Source: an uncultured SAR116 cluster alpha proteobacterium (GTDB taxonomy: Bacteria > Pseudomonadota > Alphaproteobacteria > Puniceispirillales > Puniceispirillaceae). Taken from it: DNA of 52,351 bases. The DNA lies in NCBI GenBank assembly GCA_902583715.1, contig CACHXC010000008.1, positions 1-52,351 of the forward strand, read 5' to 3'. Both the position numbers and the translations under genes were made by a program. Shown here in pieces: positions 17,913 to 25,799 of the stretch. Every line of letters begins with the position of its first letter. The stretch's first letter is position 1. Below the pieces are notes generated by a model. It worked only from the letters and a program-made list of their open reading frames with translations. It was not told the origin of the DNA and did not search any database.

Positions 17913-18143
17913 ATGGACAAACTTGTATGTGATGAATGTGGCACAACTTTCAATTGTGGGGCCCCGCCCGGGAAATCGCGTTGCTGGTGCATGGATTTGC
18001 CAAATCTACGTGGCAGTTTTGATCTTGCTGGCAGTTGTGTGTGCCCCGATTGCATGACGCTTGGCAAAGCCAAAGACATCACCAAAATGCGCAAAATCAA
18101 AAAGCAACAGCGTGAAGCATCAGCATTGCGGACGAAAGCCTAG
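17913..18143 (+). CDS. Cysteine-rich CWC family protein
   Basis: Small predicted zinc-binding protein. The ordered Cys pattern CDECGTTFNCGAPPG, then CWCMDLP, then CVCPDCM matches the Cys_rich_CWC family (Pfam name from memory). It has eight Cys in about 50 residues, followed by a basic tail rich in Lys and Arg. No biochemical role is known to me. I chose ATG 17913, giving 76 aa; ATG 17898 and GTG 17895 in the same frame are possible. The stop is 1 bp from the convergent HD-hydrolase stop. Confidence 0.75.
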   Translation: MDKLVCDECGTTFNCGAPPGKSRCWCMDLPNLRGSFDLAGSCVCPDCMTLGKAKDITKMRKIKKQQREASALRTKA

Positions 18144-18144
18144 G

Positions 18145-18783
18145 CTATTTTTGTTTTTTCTGACCGCCAAGGATGGCAAAGCGCCGTAGGAATGCGGCGG
18201 CGGCATCGGCGGGGGGCTGGACACGTAATTTGATATGTGATGGTGTGCCAGATGGCTTGATAAAAATTTTTGCCGCCTCATCATGTCTAAATCCGGCGAT
18301 TTGTGTGGCTTCAATCCAGGCTGCCATACGGTCCGCGCGTTTAATAGTGCGTTGCACCGCGTTTGGCAAGTGGGGTGGTAATCCAAAGCGGATACTGACA
18401 GCCGTATCAAGCCGGTGTTCAATGTCGCGATATATCCCACCTAGTGCATATTTAAACGGCGTAATCATATCGCCGATTACATATTCAGGCGCATCATGTA
18501 ATAACGCGGCAAGACACCATTTTTGATCGGTTTTTGGCGCATTCAAACGCACCAGACGTTCTACAAGAACGCAATGTTGGGCAACAGAAAACCCATATTT
18601 GCCTCGGGTCTGCCCATTCCAGCGTGTCACTCGTGCTAGTCCATGGGCGATATCCTCAATTTCGATATCAAGTGGTGACGGGTGCAAAATATCAAGACGC
18701 CGCCCACTTAACATGCGTTGCCAGGCACGTGGTTCTGGCGCGTCATCGGTCTTTTTTACCGTTTTACTGTGCTGTTTTGGCAT
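18145..18783 (-). CDS. HD-domain metal-dependent phosphohydrolase (YfbR-like)
   Basis: HD superfamily hydrolase, possibly a 5'-deoxynucleotidase or related nucleotide phosphatase. With start ATG 18783 (211 aa) the metal ligands are His70 in VAQHCVLVERL and His96-Asp97 in ALLHDAPEYVIGD; KRADRMAAWIEA later supplies a further Asp. The frame is open up to a GTG at 18861 (238 aa), but the extra N-terminal residues look unrelated to the family. The DI-beginning RLDILHPSPLDIEIEDIAHGL block is common in alphaproteobacterial members. Confidence 0.8.
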   Translation of the reverse strand: MPKQHSKTVKKTDDAPEPRAWQRMLSGRRLDILHPSPLDIEIEDIAHGLARVTRWNGQTRGKYGFSVAQHCVLVERLVRLNAPKTDQKWCLAALLHDAPEYVIGDMITPFKYALGGIYRDIEHRLDTAVSIRFGLPPHLPNAVQRTIKRADRMAAWIEATQIAGFRHDEAAKIFIKPSGTPSHIKLRVQPPADAAAAFLRRFAILGGQKKQK

Positions 18784-19043
18784 GTTTTGGTGGGCTGAAG
18801 CTGAAAAAGCGGCATCTGTAAGTTTGTGTAAAATCTGCCTGAATATTATGGCACGCGGCACCAGTTGAAAACCAAAAACACGTTTGGTTCCGGATCAGGC
18901 GGCATTATGCTGCACCGCAGATCGACTCGCACGCGGTGTATGGTATCGTGGCCGGCAAGCCATCTATTGGTGGTCATGACTTGGCCTTTACTCCTGGTTG
19001 TTGTATGCAATGGGTCAGACCAGCTGTTAACGAGACCCTGTTA

Positions 19044-19742
19044 ATGGATTTTTTTGAAACACAAGAACGCTATCGTCGCCGTGAGATGCGCGGCTGGATG
19101 ACACTGCTTATCCGCGCTTTAGTGATCGGTGGGTGTTTGTGGCTTGGCTGGTTATGGGGCCATGCTGAACAAACGAGCTTGCAAGCCGAAGCCGAATTAG
19201 TGATCTATGAGAATAATGTCAAAATCAGTGAGCTTAGCAACGAAAATCAGGCCTTGCAAAGGCAGTTGGCGGCATTACGGGCTGAAAAAACAGCCGGATT
19301 TGTATCGGGTGACAATCGTAACGATTTGCGCCGGGTGATTGCAAAACAGATCGCAAATGGTGTGAATGCAGAACAAATTGTACAATCTATTCAGTCTCTT
19401 GGTCGGCCAATTAATTGCCGTGTCGTTGCCACAAATGATGTAGCGGTGGCAACGCCGCTCTATGGTGGACCTGAGTCTAAACTGTCTTTGTTTAATGGCG
19501 GACTGAACCTGTTTATTGAGGGAATTGCTGGTCAGCAGGCACAGCGTGATACCCCTTGGTTTGATCCAAACGCCCCCATTAAAATCCGCCAAGTGTTTCT
19601 AAATGGGCAAAAGACCGTTTCGGGCACATTGCCCATGGAAACCATCATTCCTGCTGAAGACTGGGTGCTAAAATTGCGCTATGAAAAGGCTGATTTGCAA
19701 GGCTATGTAACGGCGACTGTGCTCAATTGCCCATTGCGTTGA
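19044..19742 (+). CDS. Membrane-anchored coiled-coil protein of unknown function
   Basis: From ATG 19044 the protein is about 232 aa. Residues 1-17 are basic and charged (FFETQERYRRREMRG). One hydrophobic segment (about 18-37, LLIRALVIGGCLWLGWLWG) is probably a type II anchor. A heptad-like helix follows (about 40-80, with ENNVKISELSNENQALQRQLAALRAEK). The rest is soluble and predicted periplasmic, with two Cys (in INCRVVAT and LNCPLR) that could form a disulfide. I do not recognise the family. The layout recalls envelope scaffolds or cell-division accessory proteins, but this is not evidence of function. In-frame codons upstream to 18936 are possible. Confidence 0.6.
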   Translation: MDFFETQERYRRREMRGWMTLLIRALVIGGCLWLGWLWGHAEQTSLQAEAELVIYENNVKISELSNENQALQRQLAALRAEKTAGFVSGDNRNDLRRVIAKQIANGVNAEQIVQSIQSLGRPINCRVVATNDVAVATPLYGGPESKLSLFNGGLNLFIEGIAGQQAQRDTPWFDPNAPIKIRQVFLNGQKTVSGTLPMETIIPAEDWVLKLRYEKADLQGYVTATVLNCPLR

Positions 19743-19776
19743 CAAAAACCGCGGTGTCACTTGATTGATTTGGGGG

Positions 19777-20391
19777 TCACCCGGCTGGCCGTTGCATCTC
19801 AAACAGTTTGGTGATTTGCGCATAATCCATATATCCAAGCCGTGCCAGCGGTTGATAGATCGTCACATCAACCTTGCCATTGACAATTACATCATCGGCA
19901 ATGTGAATACCTGTCACAGTGCCAAGTACAATGGTCGACGCGGCTCCATCTGTTGACGCTGGCAGATCAATGGCCCGCCATAAATGACATTCAAGTGCGG
20001 CGGGTGCGGCTTTGACTCGCGGCACTGAAACGGTTTCACCATTAGCCATGTCAAGACCAGCTTTGGTAAATTCATTGGTGCCATAGGGGAAACTGCCTGA
20101 ACTGATATTCATTGCATCGCCAAGGGTGGCGCTTACGATATTCACCACAAATTCTTTGGTTTCCAGAACGTTTCGTAACGAGTCCTTTGCTGTTTCGCCG
20201 CCTGGTGCGCTACTGAACATAACCATCGGTGGTTGTTCGGCAATGGCATTAAAATAGCTATAGGGTGCCAGATTCACCGATCCATCATTGCCGCGGCTTG
20301 AAATCCAACCAATTGGCCGGGGCGACACAATGGCTTTTAACGGGTTGTGTGAGAGGCCGGCCTGAAGATGTGTTCCGGGGGTGAAAAACAT
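19777..20391 (-). CDS. Flavin reductase family protein (FMN-binding split barrel)
   Basis: 204-aa DIM6/NTAB-type split-barrel protein that binds FMN and probably reduces flavin with NAD(P)H or acts with an oxygenase. Marks: IVSPRPIGWISSRGNDGSVNLAPYS at residues 22-46, the flavin phosphate loop, then PPMVMFSS and KEFVVNIV. AGGAG in the bases before ATG 20391 supports the start. It is divergent from the GST gene with 122 bp between. The partner enzyme is not in the window. Confidence 0.88.
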   Translation of the reverse strand: MFFTPGTHLQAGLSHNPLKAIVSPRPIGWISSRGNDGSVNLAPYSYFNAIAEQPPMVMFSSAPGGETAKDSLRNVLETKEFVVNIVSATLGDAMNISSGSFPYGTNEFTKAGLDMANGETVSVPRVKAAPAALECHLWRAIDLPASTDGAASTIVLGTVTGIHIADDVIVNGKVDVTIYQPLARLGYMDYAQITKLFEMQRPAG

Positions 20392-20513
20392 GGTATCTCC
20401 TGTTTAACATTGCGCGTGTATATAGGCTGCAATCGAAACAAACGGCAAGCCCTTATTATGGTCAGTGCGGTACAATAAATGGCAAATGATGGTTTGAAAA
20501 AAAGGGTTTTGGA

Positions 20514-21206
20514 ATGATTGATCTTTACAGCTGGGCCACGCCAAATGGTCAGAAAATTTCTATTGCGCTCGAAGAATTAGGCCTCGCTTACAATCTACAT
20601 TTAATCAATATAGGGGCTGATGAACAATTTGCCCCGCATTTTTTGGCCTTCAGCCCGAACAATAGGATCCCAGCAATTATTGATCATGATGGGCCAGATA
20701 GCCAGCCAATAAGCCTGTTTGAATCGGGTGCCATTTTATTTTATTTGGCTGAAAAAACTGGCCAGTTGATGCCGCATGATCTACATGGCCGAGCAGATGT
20801 GATGCAATGGCTGATGTGGCAGATGGGCGGGTTTGGTCCAATGTTGGGCCAAGCGCACCATTTTACCCTGCATGCCAAGGACCAAGTCTATGGCAAGCAA
20901 CGTTATTACAAGGAAGCTAACAGGCTGTATGGCGTTTTGGAGCGCCGGCTTGCTGCACATGAATTTGTTGCCGGCAAGGATCTGTCAATTGCCGATATGG
21001 CGATATTTCCTTGGACGCGTACGGTCTGGCGTCAAGGTGTCGATCTTAATGATTACCCGCATGTGGTGCGGTGGCGCCGTATGCTGATTGACCGGCCGGC
21101 ATTTCTTGCCGGGGTTCAGGTTGGCGCGGCGGCCCGTGCCGAAACAAAAGATATGAAAGCGCAAGATTGGGTGGATCAGTTCAGTGGCGTCACAGCGACC
21201 AGCTAG
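20514..21206 (+). CDS. Glutathione S-transferase, Nu-class/Ure2-like
   Basis: 230 aa. The thioredoxin-like N-domain starts DLYSWATPNGQKISIALEE; the TPNGQK motif is typical of YfcG/YghU (Nu class) proteins, which have disulfide-bond reductase activity. NNRIPAIIDHDG and FESGAILFYLAEKTG are the gamma-glutamyl-binding part. The helical C-domain has MQWLMWQMGGFGPMLGQ. Its stop overlaps that of the convergent small membrane gene by 3 bp (CTAG). The physiological substrate is unknown. Confidence 0.9.
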   Translation: MIDLYSWATPNGQKISIALEELGLAYNLHLINIGADEQFAPHFLAFSPNNRIPAIIDHDGPDSQPISLFESGAILFYLAEKTGQLMPHDLHGRADVMQWLMWQMGGFGPMLGQAHHFTLHAKDQVYGKQRYYKEANRLYGVLERRLAAHEFVAGKDLSIADMAIFPWTRTVWRQGVDLNDYPHVVRWRRMLIDRPAFLAGVQVGAAARAETKDMKAQDWVDQFSGVTATS

Positions 21207-21382
21207 CTTGGTTCTTTTTGGCCGTCAAAGCGCAATGTACATGCCCCGGTAACAACTTGCGTGAATAATGATTCTTTACACATAACATGTTGCGGGGTTG
21301 GCATACCTGATTCTTGCCGCCAAATGGTGCCAATCGACAAAATGGCCATCAGGCCAAGAAGAATCCACATTGTTCGGCTCAT
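21203..21382 (-). CDS. Small single-pass membrane protein, 59 aa, unknown function
   Basis: ATG 21382 gives a 59-aa protein with an N-terminal hydrophobic segment (MWILLGLMAILSIGTIW, residues 5-21) and a short tail with two Cys (MCKESLFTQ and GACTLRFDG). The frame is open to 21406 with another ATG. It lies 28 bp after the YcgN-type gene on the same strand, so co-transcription is likely. No family recognised. The tail could be periplasmic with one disulfide. Confidence 0.5.
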   Translation of the reverse strand: MSRTMWILLGLMAILSIGTIWRQESGMPTPQHVMCKESLFTQVVTGACTLRFDGQKEPS

Positions 21383-21409
21383 CAGCGGCCTCCCCCATTG
21401 CATCATGTG

Positions 21410-21847
21410 CTACCATTTGGTGATATGGTCAGGCAGATCATCTTCGTCAATGGCTGTTTCTGGAAAAATACGCCCGGCCACCGACTGACCGGCCGCAACT
21501 GGGCTCATTGGGTTGCCACTGATCAGCGGATGCCAATCAGGCAATGATTTGCCTTCATACAACAAGCGGTAGGCACAGCTCACTGGCATCCAGCGCAATT
21601 GTGGTAAATTATCCATCGACAGGACAATGCAATCTGGTACGTGGTCTTTGCGGTTCTGGTAATCGCAACAGCGGGCTGTTGCGCAATCAAGCAACTTACA
21701 CCCAACATCGGTGTAGTATATGTCATTGGTGTCGACATCTTCAATTTTAAGAACACAGCATTTCCCGCACCCATCACATAATGATTCCCATTGTGTTGGT
21801 GTCATTTCGTCGAGGGGGGTGTGTTGCCAAAAAAATTCGTCTTGCAC
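21410..21847 (-). CDS. YcgN/UPF0260 family cysteine-cluster protein
   Basis: 145 aa, in the YkgJ-like putative zinc or iron-sulfur-binding superfamily. The N-terminal cluster CDGCGKCC (about 24-31) is followed by DVGCKLLDCATARCCDY and by VPDC and SCAYR, giving a Cys-rich core. Then LPDWHPLISG is conserved in the UPF0260 subfamily. Molecular role not established. It sits just after the decayed cfa, 77 bp downstream of that gene's last codon, and before the small membrane gene. Confidence 0.85.
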   Translation of the reverse strand: MQDEFFWQHTPLDEMTPTQWESLCDGCGKCCVLKIEDVDTNDIYYTDVGCKLLDCATARCCDYQNRKDHVPDCIVLSMDNLPQLRWMPVSCAYRLLYEGKSLPDWHPLISGNPMSPVAAGQSVAGRIFPETAIDEDDLPDHITKW

Positions 21848-21924
21848 AATATATCCCGGTAACTGCCTTCTGTCTTCGCGATGTAACGGCGCTCCAGCGG
21901 CGTGGCGGTATAATCATGGCCGAG

Positions 21925-23072
21925 CTAAAGCTGCAACACTATACTAGCTTGTGACCGAAAAAAACACTCACAACCAGCAAGATAGAATTCCCACATGCGG
22001 ATAAAACGCTCATCAGAATAACGGCGTACCATGGCAATATTTGCAAAAAATGCGCGGCGCCAATGTTTGAGCCTTTCTTCGTAATGACCGCTCATAACTT
22101 CTATATCCAGAATTTTCAAACCTTGCTGGCTGGCAGCGGCTGTTACTTGTTCGAGCGGCGGCAGATACCCGCCAGGGAAGATATATTTTTTGATCCATCT
22201 GTTACAGCGGCGGGGTGTGCCGCTGACACCAATCGAATGCACAAGGGCTAGACCATCGGCGGACAGCAATCTGGCGATGCTGGCAAAATAGCTGGGTAAA
22301 TGTGCCGTGCCGGCATGTTCAAGCATGCCAACTGATACAATTTTATCAAATTAGCCGGTTTGGTGGCGATAATCACGAAGTTCATAATGGATATGTTTGG
22401 CTTGTGGCGCGGGCTCGACACCAGTTTTGGCATAGGCATGTTGATTTTCTGACAGGGTGATACCGGTGACGGACGCGCCCGATTCCACCAATGCAAAGGC
22501 AAAAGCCAAACCGCCCCAGCCACAGCCACAGCCAATATCGAGTATTTTGTCATGTGGTTGCAGTCGCAACTTTGCGGCAGTACGCGCCAGCTTGGTGATT
22601 TGCACATCGGCTAATGGTTAATCCATTGAATGAAAATAAGCACAGGAATATTGCCGCTGTGGGTCTAAAAATGTGTCAAAAAGACTGTCTTTCAAATCGT
22701 AACGGTGTGCCGCATTCCGCTGTGACCGATCGGGGAAATTTAGCGCGCTGAACCGGGATAGCAGGGTGTCGAAAGCCAACGTCAGACGGGCGAGCCAATG
22801 GCGGTTCCATTGGTCATTATTGGCAATAAGCAACGCCTGCAGATCATCAATGCTGTACGACTCGACCTGCAGGTCGCCATCCACATAGCTCTCACAAAGG
22901 CTAGATCCGGGCAGAGTATCAACCGCCATAAAACGCCGCGGTGGGCAAGACGAATGACAACATCTGGCCCGGAATCGCTGGCTTTTATATGTTGCATCGG
23001 ACCGTCTGCAATGGCGATTGACAATCGCCCAACGGCCATGAACTGGCGCAGAATGAAACAAGCAAACCCCAT
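21925..23072 (-). pseudogene. cfa: Decayed cyclopropane-fatty-acyl-phospholipid synthase
   Basis: The enzyme would methylenate unsaturated lipid acyl chains with SAM. Its remains are colinear. The N-part from ATG 23072 (RLSIAIADGP, RGVLWRLI) loses frame near 22895-22898, where one missing base separates CPDLAF from ESYVDGDLQV. The second part runs to an in-frame TAA at 22618-22620. The third has the SAM motif ILDIGCGCGWGGLA and GITLSENQ, and ends at an in-frame TAA at 22351-22353. The fourth continues FDKIVSVGMLEHAG and MWEFYLAGCE to TAG at 21925. After the frameshift all segments share one frame. Both TAA codons fit single C-to-T changes from CAA. Confidence 0.9.
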
Positions 23073-23165
23073 GCACTTGAAATTTTAGCTCTCACCAATT
23101 GTGATGGGATTAGCCTAAAGGTTAAATCCAAAGAAAACGTTAAAACCAGATAAAAACCAAGCTGT

Positions 23166-23193
23166 TTGACCGATGCGCATACAGCATTATGAA
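23166..23193 (+). promoter_or_regulatory. Predicted promoter of mnmC
   Basis: TTGACC (23166-23171), 16-bp spacer, TATGAA (23188-23193). The start codon is about 35 bp downstream. Confidence 0.4.
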
Positions 23194-23228
23194 GTTGCCG
23201 CAGATACAGATTCTAGGCACATTAGCTT

Positions 23229-25058
23229 ATGTCTAAAGATCAGATATCACCGCATGAGGGGGCCAGTTACCGGCTTGACGCGCCTGTTGTGTCGTGGCGT
23301 GATGGCGTTTTGCGCGCTGATGATTTTGATGATCCGTATTTTGATGTACATGATGGTCTGGCTGAGAGCAAATATGTGTTTATCAATGGCACGCGTCTTC
23401 GTGAAAAATTGTGCGGTTCGAACCATCTTACAATTGCCGAGACTGGCTTTGGTACCGGGCTGAATTTTTTAGCTGTTTTAGATTTGCTGGCAGAATTTCC
23501 AAACCATCAAATTGACTACATATCCTATGAATCAAGGCCGCTATCAGCCGATGTTTTGGCAAAGGCGCATGCCGCATTTCCATCGCTCTGCGCCCATAGT
23601 GCGGCGTTGCTTGGCAATTTGCCGCCGCGCTGGCCGGGGGTGCATTTGCGCCATTTTAAAGATGGGCAGGTGCGGTTGCAGTTATATTATGGCGCGGCTG
23701 AAGATAGTCTGGCGGTGAGTGATTTTCATGCTGATATCTGGTTTCTCGATGGGTTTGCCCCGGAAAAAAATCCACAGATGTGGTCCGAAACGGTTTTGAG
23801 CCATGTTGGCCGGCTGACCCGGGCTGGCGGGCATCTTGCCAGCTTTACCGCGGCTAGTGCTGTACGCAACGGGCTAAATGCGTCTGGGTTCAGTATCCAG
23901 AAACAACCGGGCTTTGGTCGCAAACGTGATATGATTACCGGGGTAAAAACGGGCAATGCGGCGGCGCTGACTAGACCGGTTGCGGTTGGTATTATTGGTG
24001 GCGGTATTGCCGGAGCGTCTGTCGCCGCTGGTTTGCGGCATCGCGGCATTGAGGCCACCATTTTAGATGCGGGGCCGGCGCTGGCAACAGCGGCTTCGGG
24101 TAATCGGTTGGCCCTACAGACACCGCGATTGACGGTTGATCACAATGATGCAAGTCAGCTATCGGCCTCGTGCTTGGCATTTGCGGCCTATTGCAGCGAT
24201 CAAGCTGGTGCCACGCTTGCTGACAAAGTGATCTCACTTGATTGGCCTGACCGAGAGGCTGTTCGGCAAGATAAATTCCGTAGCCAATTTTGGCCGTATG
24301 ATTTATTGCGCCCGGTTGATGTTGATACGGCCACGTATGTGGCTGGCATGCCAATGCCAGTGGGCGGGGTTGTGCATGATTTTGGGCGGGTGATTGAGCC
24401 AGCACGCCTGTGCCAGTATTTGGCCGGGCCTACACCGGTTATCATTGATGCCGACATTATAAATATCACCCGGCATGAACATGGGCTGGTGCTGTTGGCA
24501 AGAGATGGCCGCCAGTTTGATTTTGAACAAATCGTTGTGGCGACTGGTGCCGAACTGCCCGCAAGCTTGCACCAATTGGCAATTACCGGGGTGCGGTTGG
24601 ATATCACTGCCGGTCAGGTCAGCCATATCCCAGAACAAGCTACATTAGCACCGCTGGCAGCTGGGCTTAGCTTTGGCGGCTATCTTACCTCATGTCATAA
24701 TGGGTTTCATGACCTTGGCGCGACATTTGATCGAAGCGGAAAGGGCATTAACGATGCTGATGCCTTTTGTCAAAACCGCGATCTGCTGCCGCCAGGGCTA
24801 AAAGATCTTTTGACGCATTTAGAAGGCTGTTTGGGGCGTACCAGCCAGCGTGCCAGCACCCCTGATCGCAACCCCATTGTCGGACAACTGGCCGAGGATG
24901 TTTTTGTGTTAGGCGCCGTTGGTGCGCGCGGTTTCACCGTGGCCCCGCTATTGGGCGAATGTCTAGCAGCGCAGGTTGCCTTGATGCCAAATTGTCTGAG
25001 CCGCTCTATTCAGGCCGCACTTGACCCGTTTCGCTTTCGCCTGCGACGTGGGTTATAA
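23229..25058 (+). CDS. mnmC: Bifunctional tRNA 5-(methyl)aminomethyl-2-thiouridine biosynthesis protein MnmC
   Basis: Finishes the mnm5s2U34 wobble modification. The N-terminal DUF752 methyltransferase half (to about residue 240) has ETGFGTGLNFLAVLDLL for SAM and WFLDGFAPEKNPQMW. The C-terminal FAD oxidoreductase half begins with VGIIGGGIAGASVAAGL (GxGxxG from about residue 254) and ends with VLGAVGARGFTVAPLLGE. 609 aa, somewhat short of the E. coli protein. Its stop overlaps the convergent SDR stop by 6 bp (TTATAA). Confidence 0.95.
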   Translation: MSKDQISPHEGASYRLDAPVVSWRDGVLRADDFDDPYFDVHDGLAESKYVFINGTRLREKLCGSNHLTIAETGFGTGLNFLAVLDLLAEFPNHQIDYISYESRPLSADVLAKAHAAFPSLCAHSAALLGNLPPRWPGVHLRHFKDGQVRLQLYYGAAEDSLAVSDFHADIWFLDGFAPEKNPQMWSETVLSHVGRLTRAGGHLASFTAASAVRNGLNASGFSIQKQPGFGRKRDMITGVKTGNAAALTRPVAVGIIGGGIAGASVAAGLRHRGIEATILDAGPALATAASGNRLALQTPRLTVDHNDASQLSASCLAFAAYCSDQAGATLADKVISLDWPDREAVRQDKFRSQFWPYDLLRPVDVDTATYVAGMPMPVGGVVHDFGRVIEPARLCQYLAGPTPVIIDADIINITRHEHGLVLLARDGRQFDFEQIVVATGAELPASLHQLAITGVRLDITAGQVSHIPEQATLAPLAAGLSFGGYLTSCHNGFHDLGATFDRSGKGINDADAFCQNRDLLPPGLKDLLTHLEGCLGRTSQRASTPDRNPIVGQLAEDVFVLGAVGARGFTVAPLLGECLAAQVALMPNCLSRSIQAALDPFRFRLRRGL

Positions 25059-25784
25059 ACCCAGCATCTCGCGTGCCTGAAACAACCGACCATGATCCTG
25101 AAAGTCGCTGGATAACAGCTGTAAAAATGCCGGGGCAATGGCATCTGGGCTGGGTAATGTGTTTGGATCTTCGCCTGGGAAGGCGGTGGCACGCATGCTG
25201 GTTGCGGTGCCGCCGGGATTGATCATATTGACCCGCAGATTGGTTTGTTCTGTCTCGCCAGCCCAAACCCGCCCCATGGCTTCAAGACCGGCTTTAGACA
25301 CGGCATAGGGTCCCCAAAATGGATAACTACCGTGGGCGGCACCAGACGATACCAAAATGGCACGACCAGCAGGCGCCGCGGTTAATAATGGTTCCATCAC
25401 CTTTATCAGATGCCATTGCGCTGTCAGATTGATCGAGATCGTCTCATCCCAGACATTTTGTTCAAGATGCGATAACGGTGTCAGCATGCCGAGTATGGCC
25501 GCATTCGCCACCAATCCATCCAGCCGTCCCCAGCGTTCATGGATTGCCTCGGCGAGGCGGGGCAGGGCGGTAACATCACTCATATCGTGTTCGACAATGG
25601 TGGCATGGGCACCGCTTGCCTTGATTGCATCATCGAGTTCTTCAAGCGCGCCAATCGTGCGGCCGGTGATAATTACATCTGCACCAGCCTGCGCTACGGC
25701 AAGAGAAACCGCATGGCCGATACCACGGCTGGCCCCAGTCACCAAAATAACCTTGCCCGACAAATCTGCAGAACTGCCCATCAT
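25053..25784 (-). CDS. Short-chain dehydrogenase/reductase
   Basis: Classical NAD(P)-dependent Rossmann oxidoreductase, 243 aa. Cofactor loop TGASRGIG near residue 16, NAAILG, catalytic SSGAAHG and YAVSK, and NPGGTAT after the active site. Substrate not predictable from sequence. It lies 15-18 bp after purF on the same strand and so is likely co-transcribed. ATG 25784 and ATG 25781 are both possible. Related SDR genes after purF are common in alphaproteobacteria. Confidence 0.9.
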   Translation of the reverse strand: MMGSSADLSGKVILVTGASRGIGHAVSLAVAQAGADVIITGRTIGALEELDDAIKASGAHATIVEHDMSDVTALPRLAEAIHERWGRLDGLVANAAILGMLTPLSHLEQNVWDETISINLTAQWHLIKVMEPLLTAAPAGRAILVSSGAAHGSYPFWGPYAVSKAGLEAMGRVWAGETEQTNLRVNMINPGGTATSMRATAFPGEDPNTLPSPDAIAPAFLQLLSSDFQDHGRLFQAREMLGL

Positions 25785-25799
25785 GTTACCCCGTAATGG

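Noticed and set aside
18936-19043. Longer N-terminus for the unknown coiled-coil protein
   Set aside because: The extra residues precede the basic-plus-membrane-helix layout and have no ribosome site; ATG 19044 gives a cleaner protein.
22351-22620. Recoded or readthrough TAA (alternative genetic code) in cfa
   Set aside because: TAA ends rpsD, acpP, purF and others normally, and the gene also has a frameshift; pseudogene is simpler.
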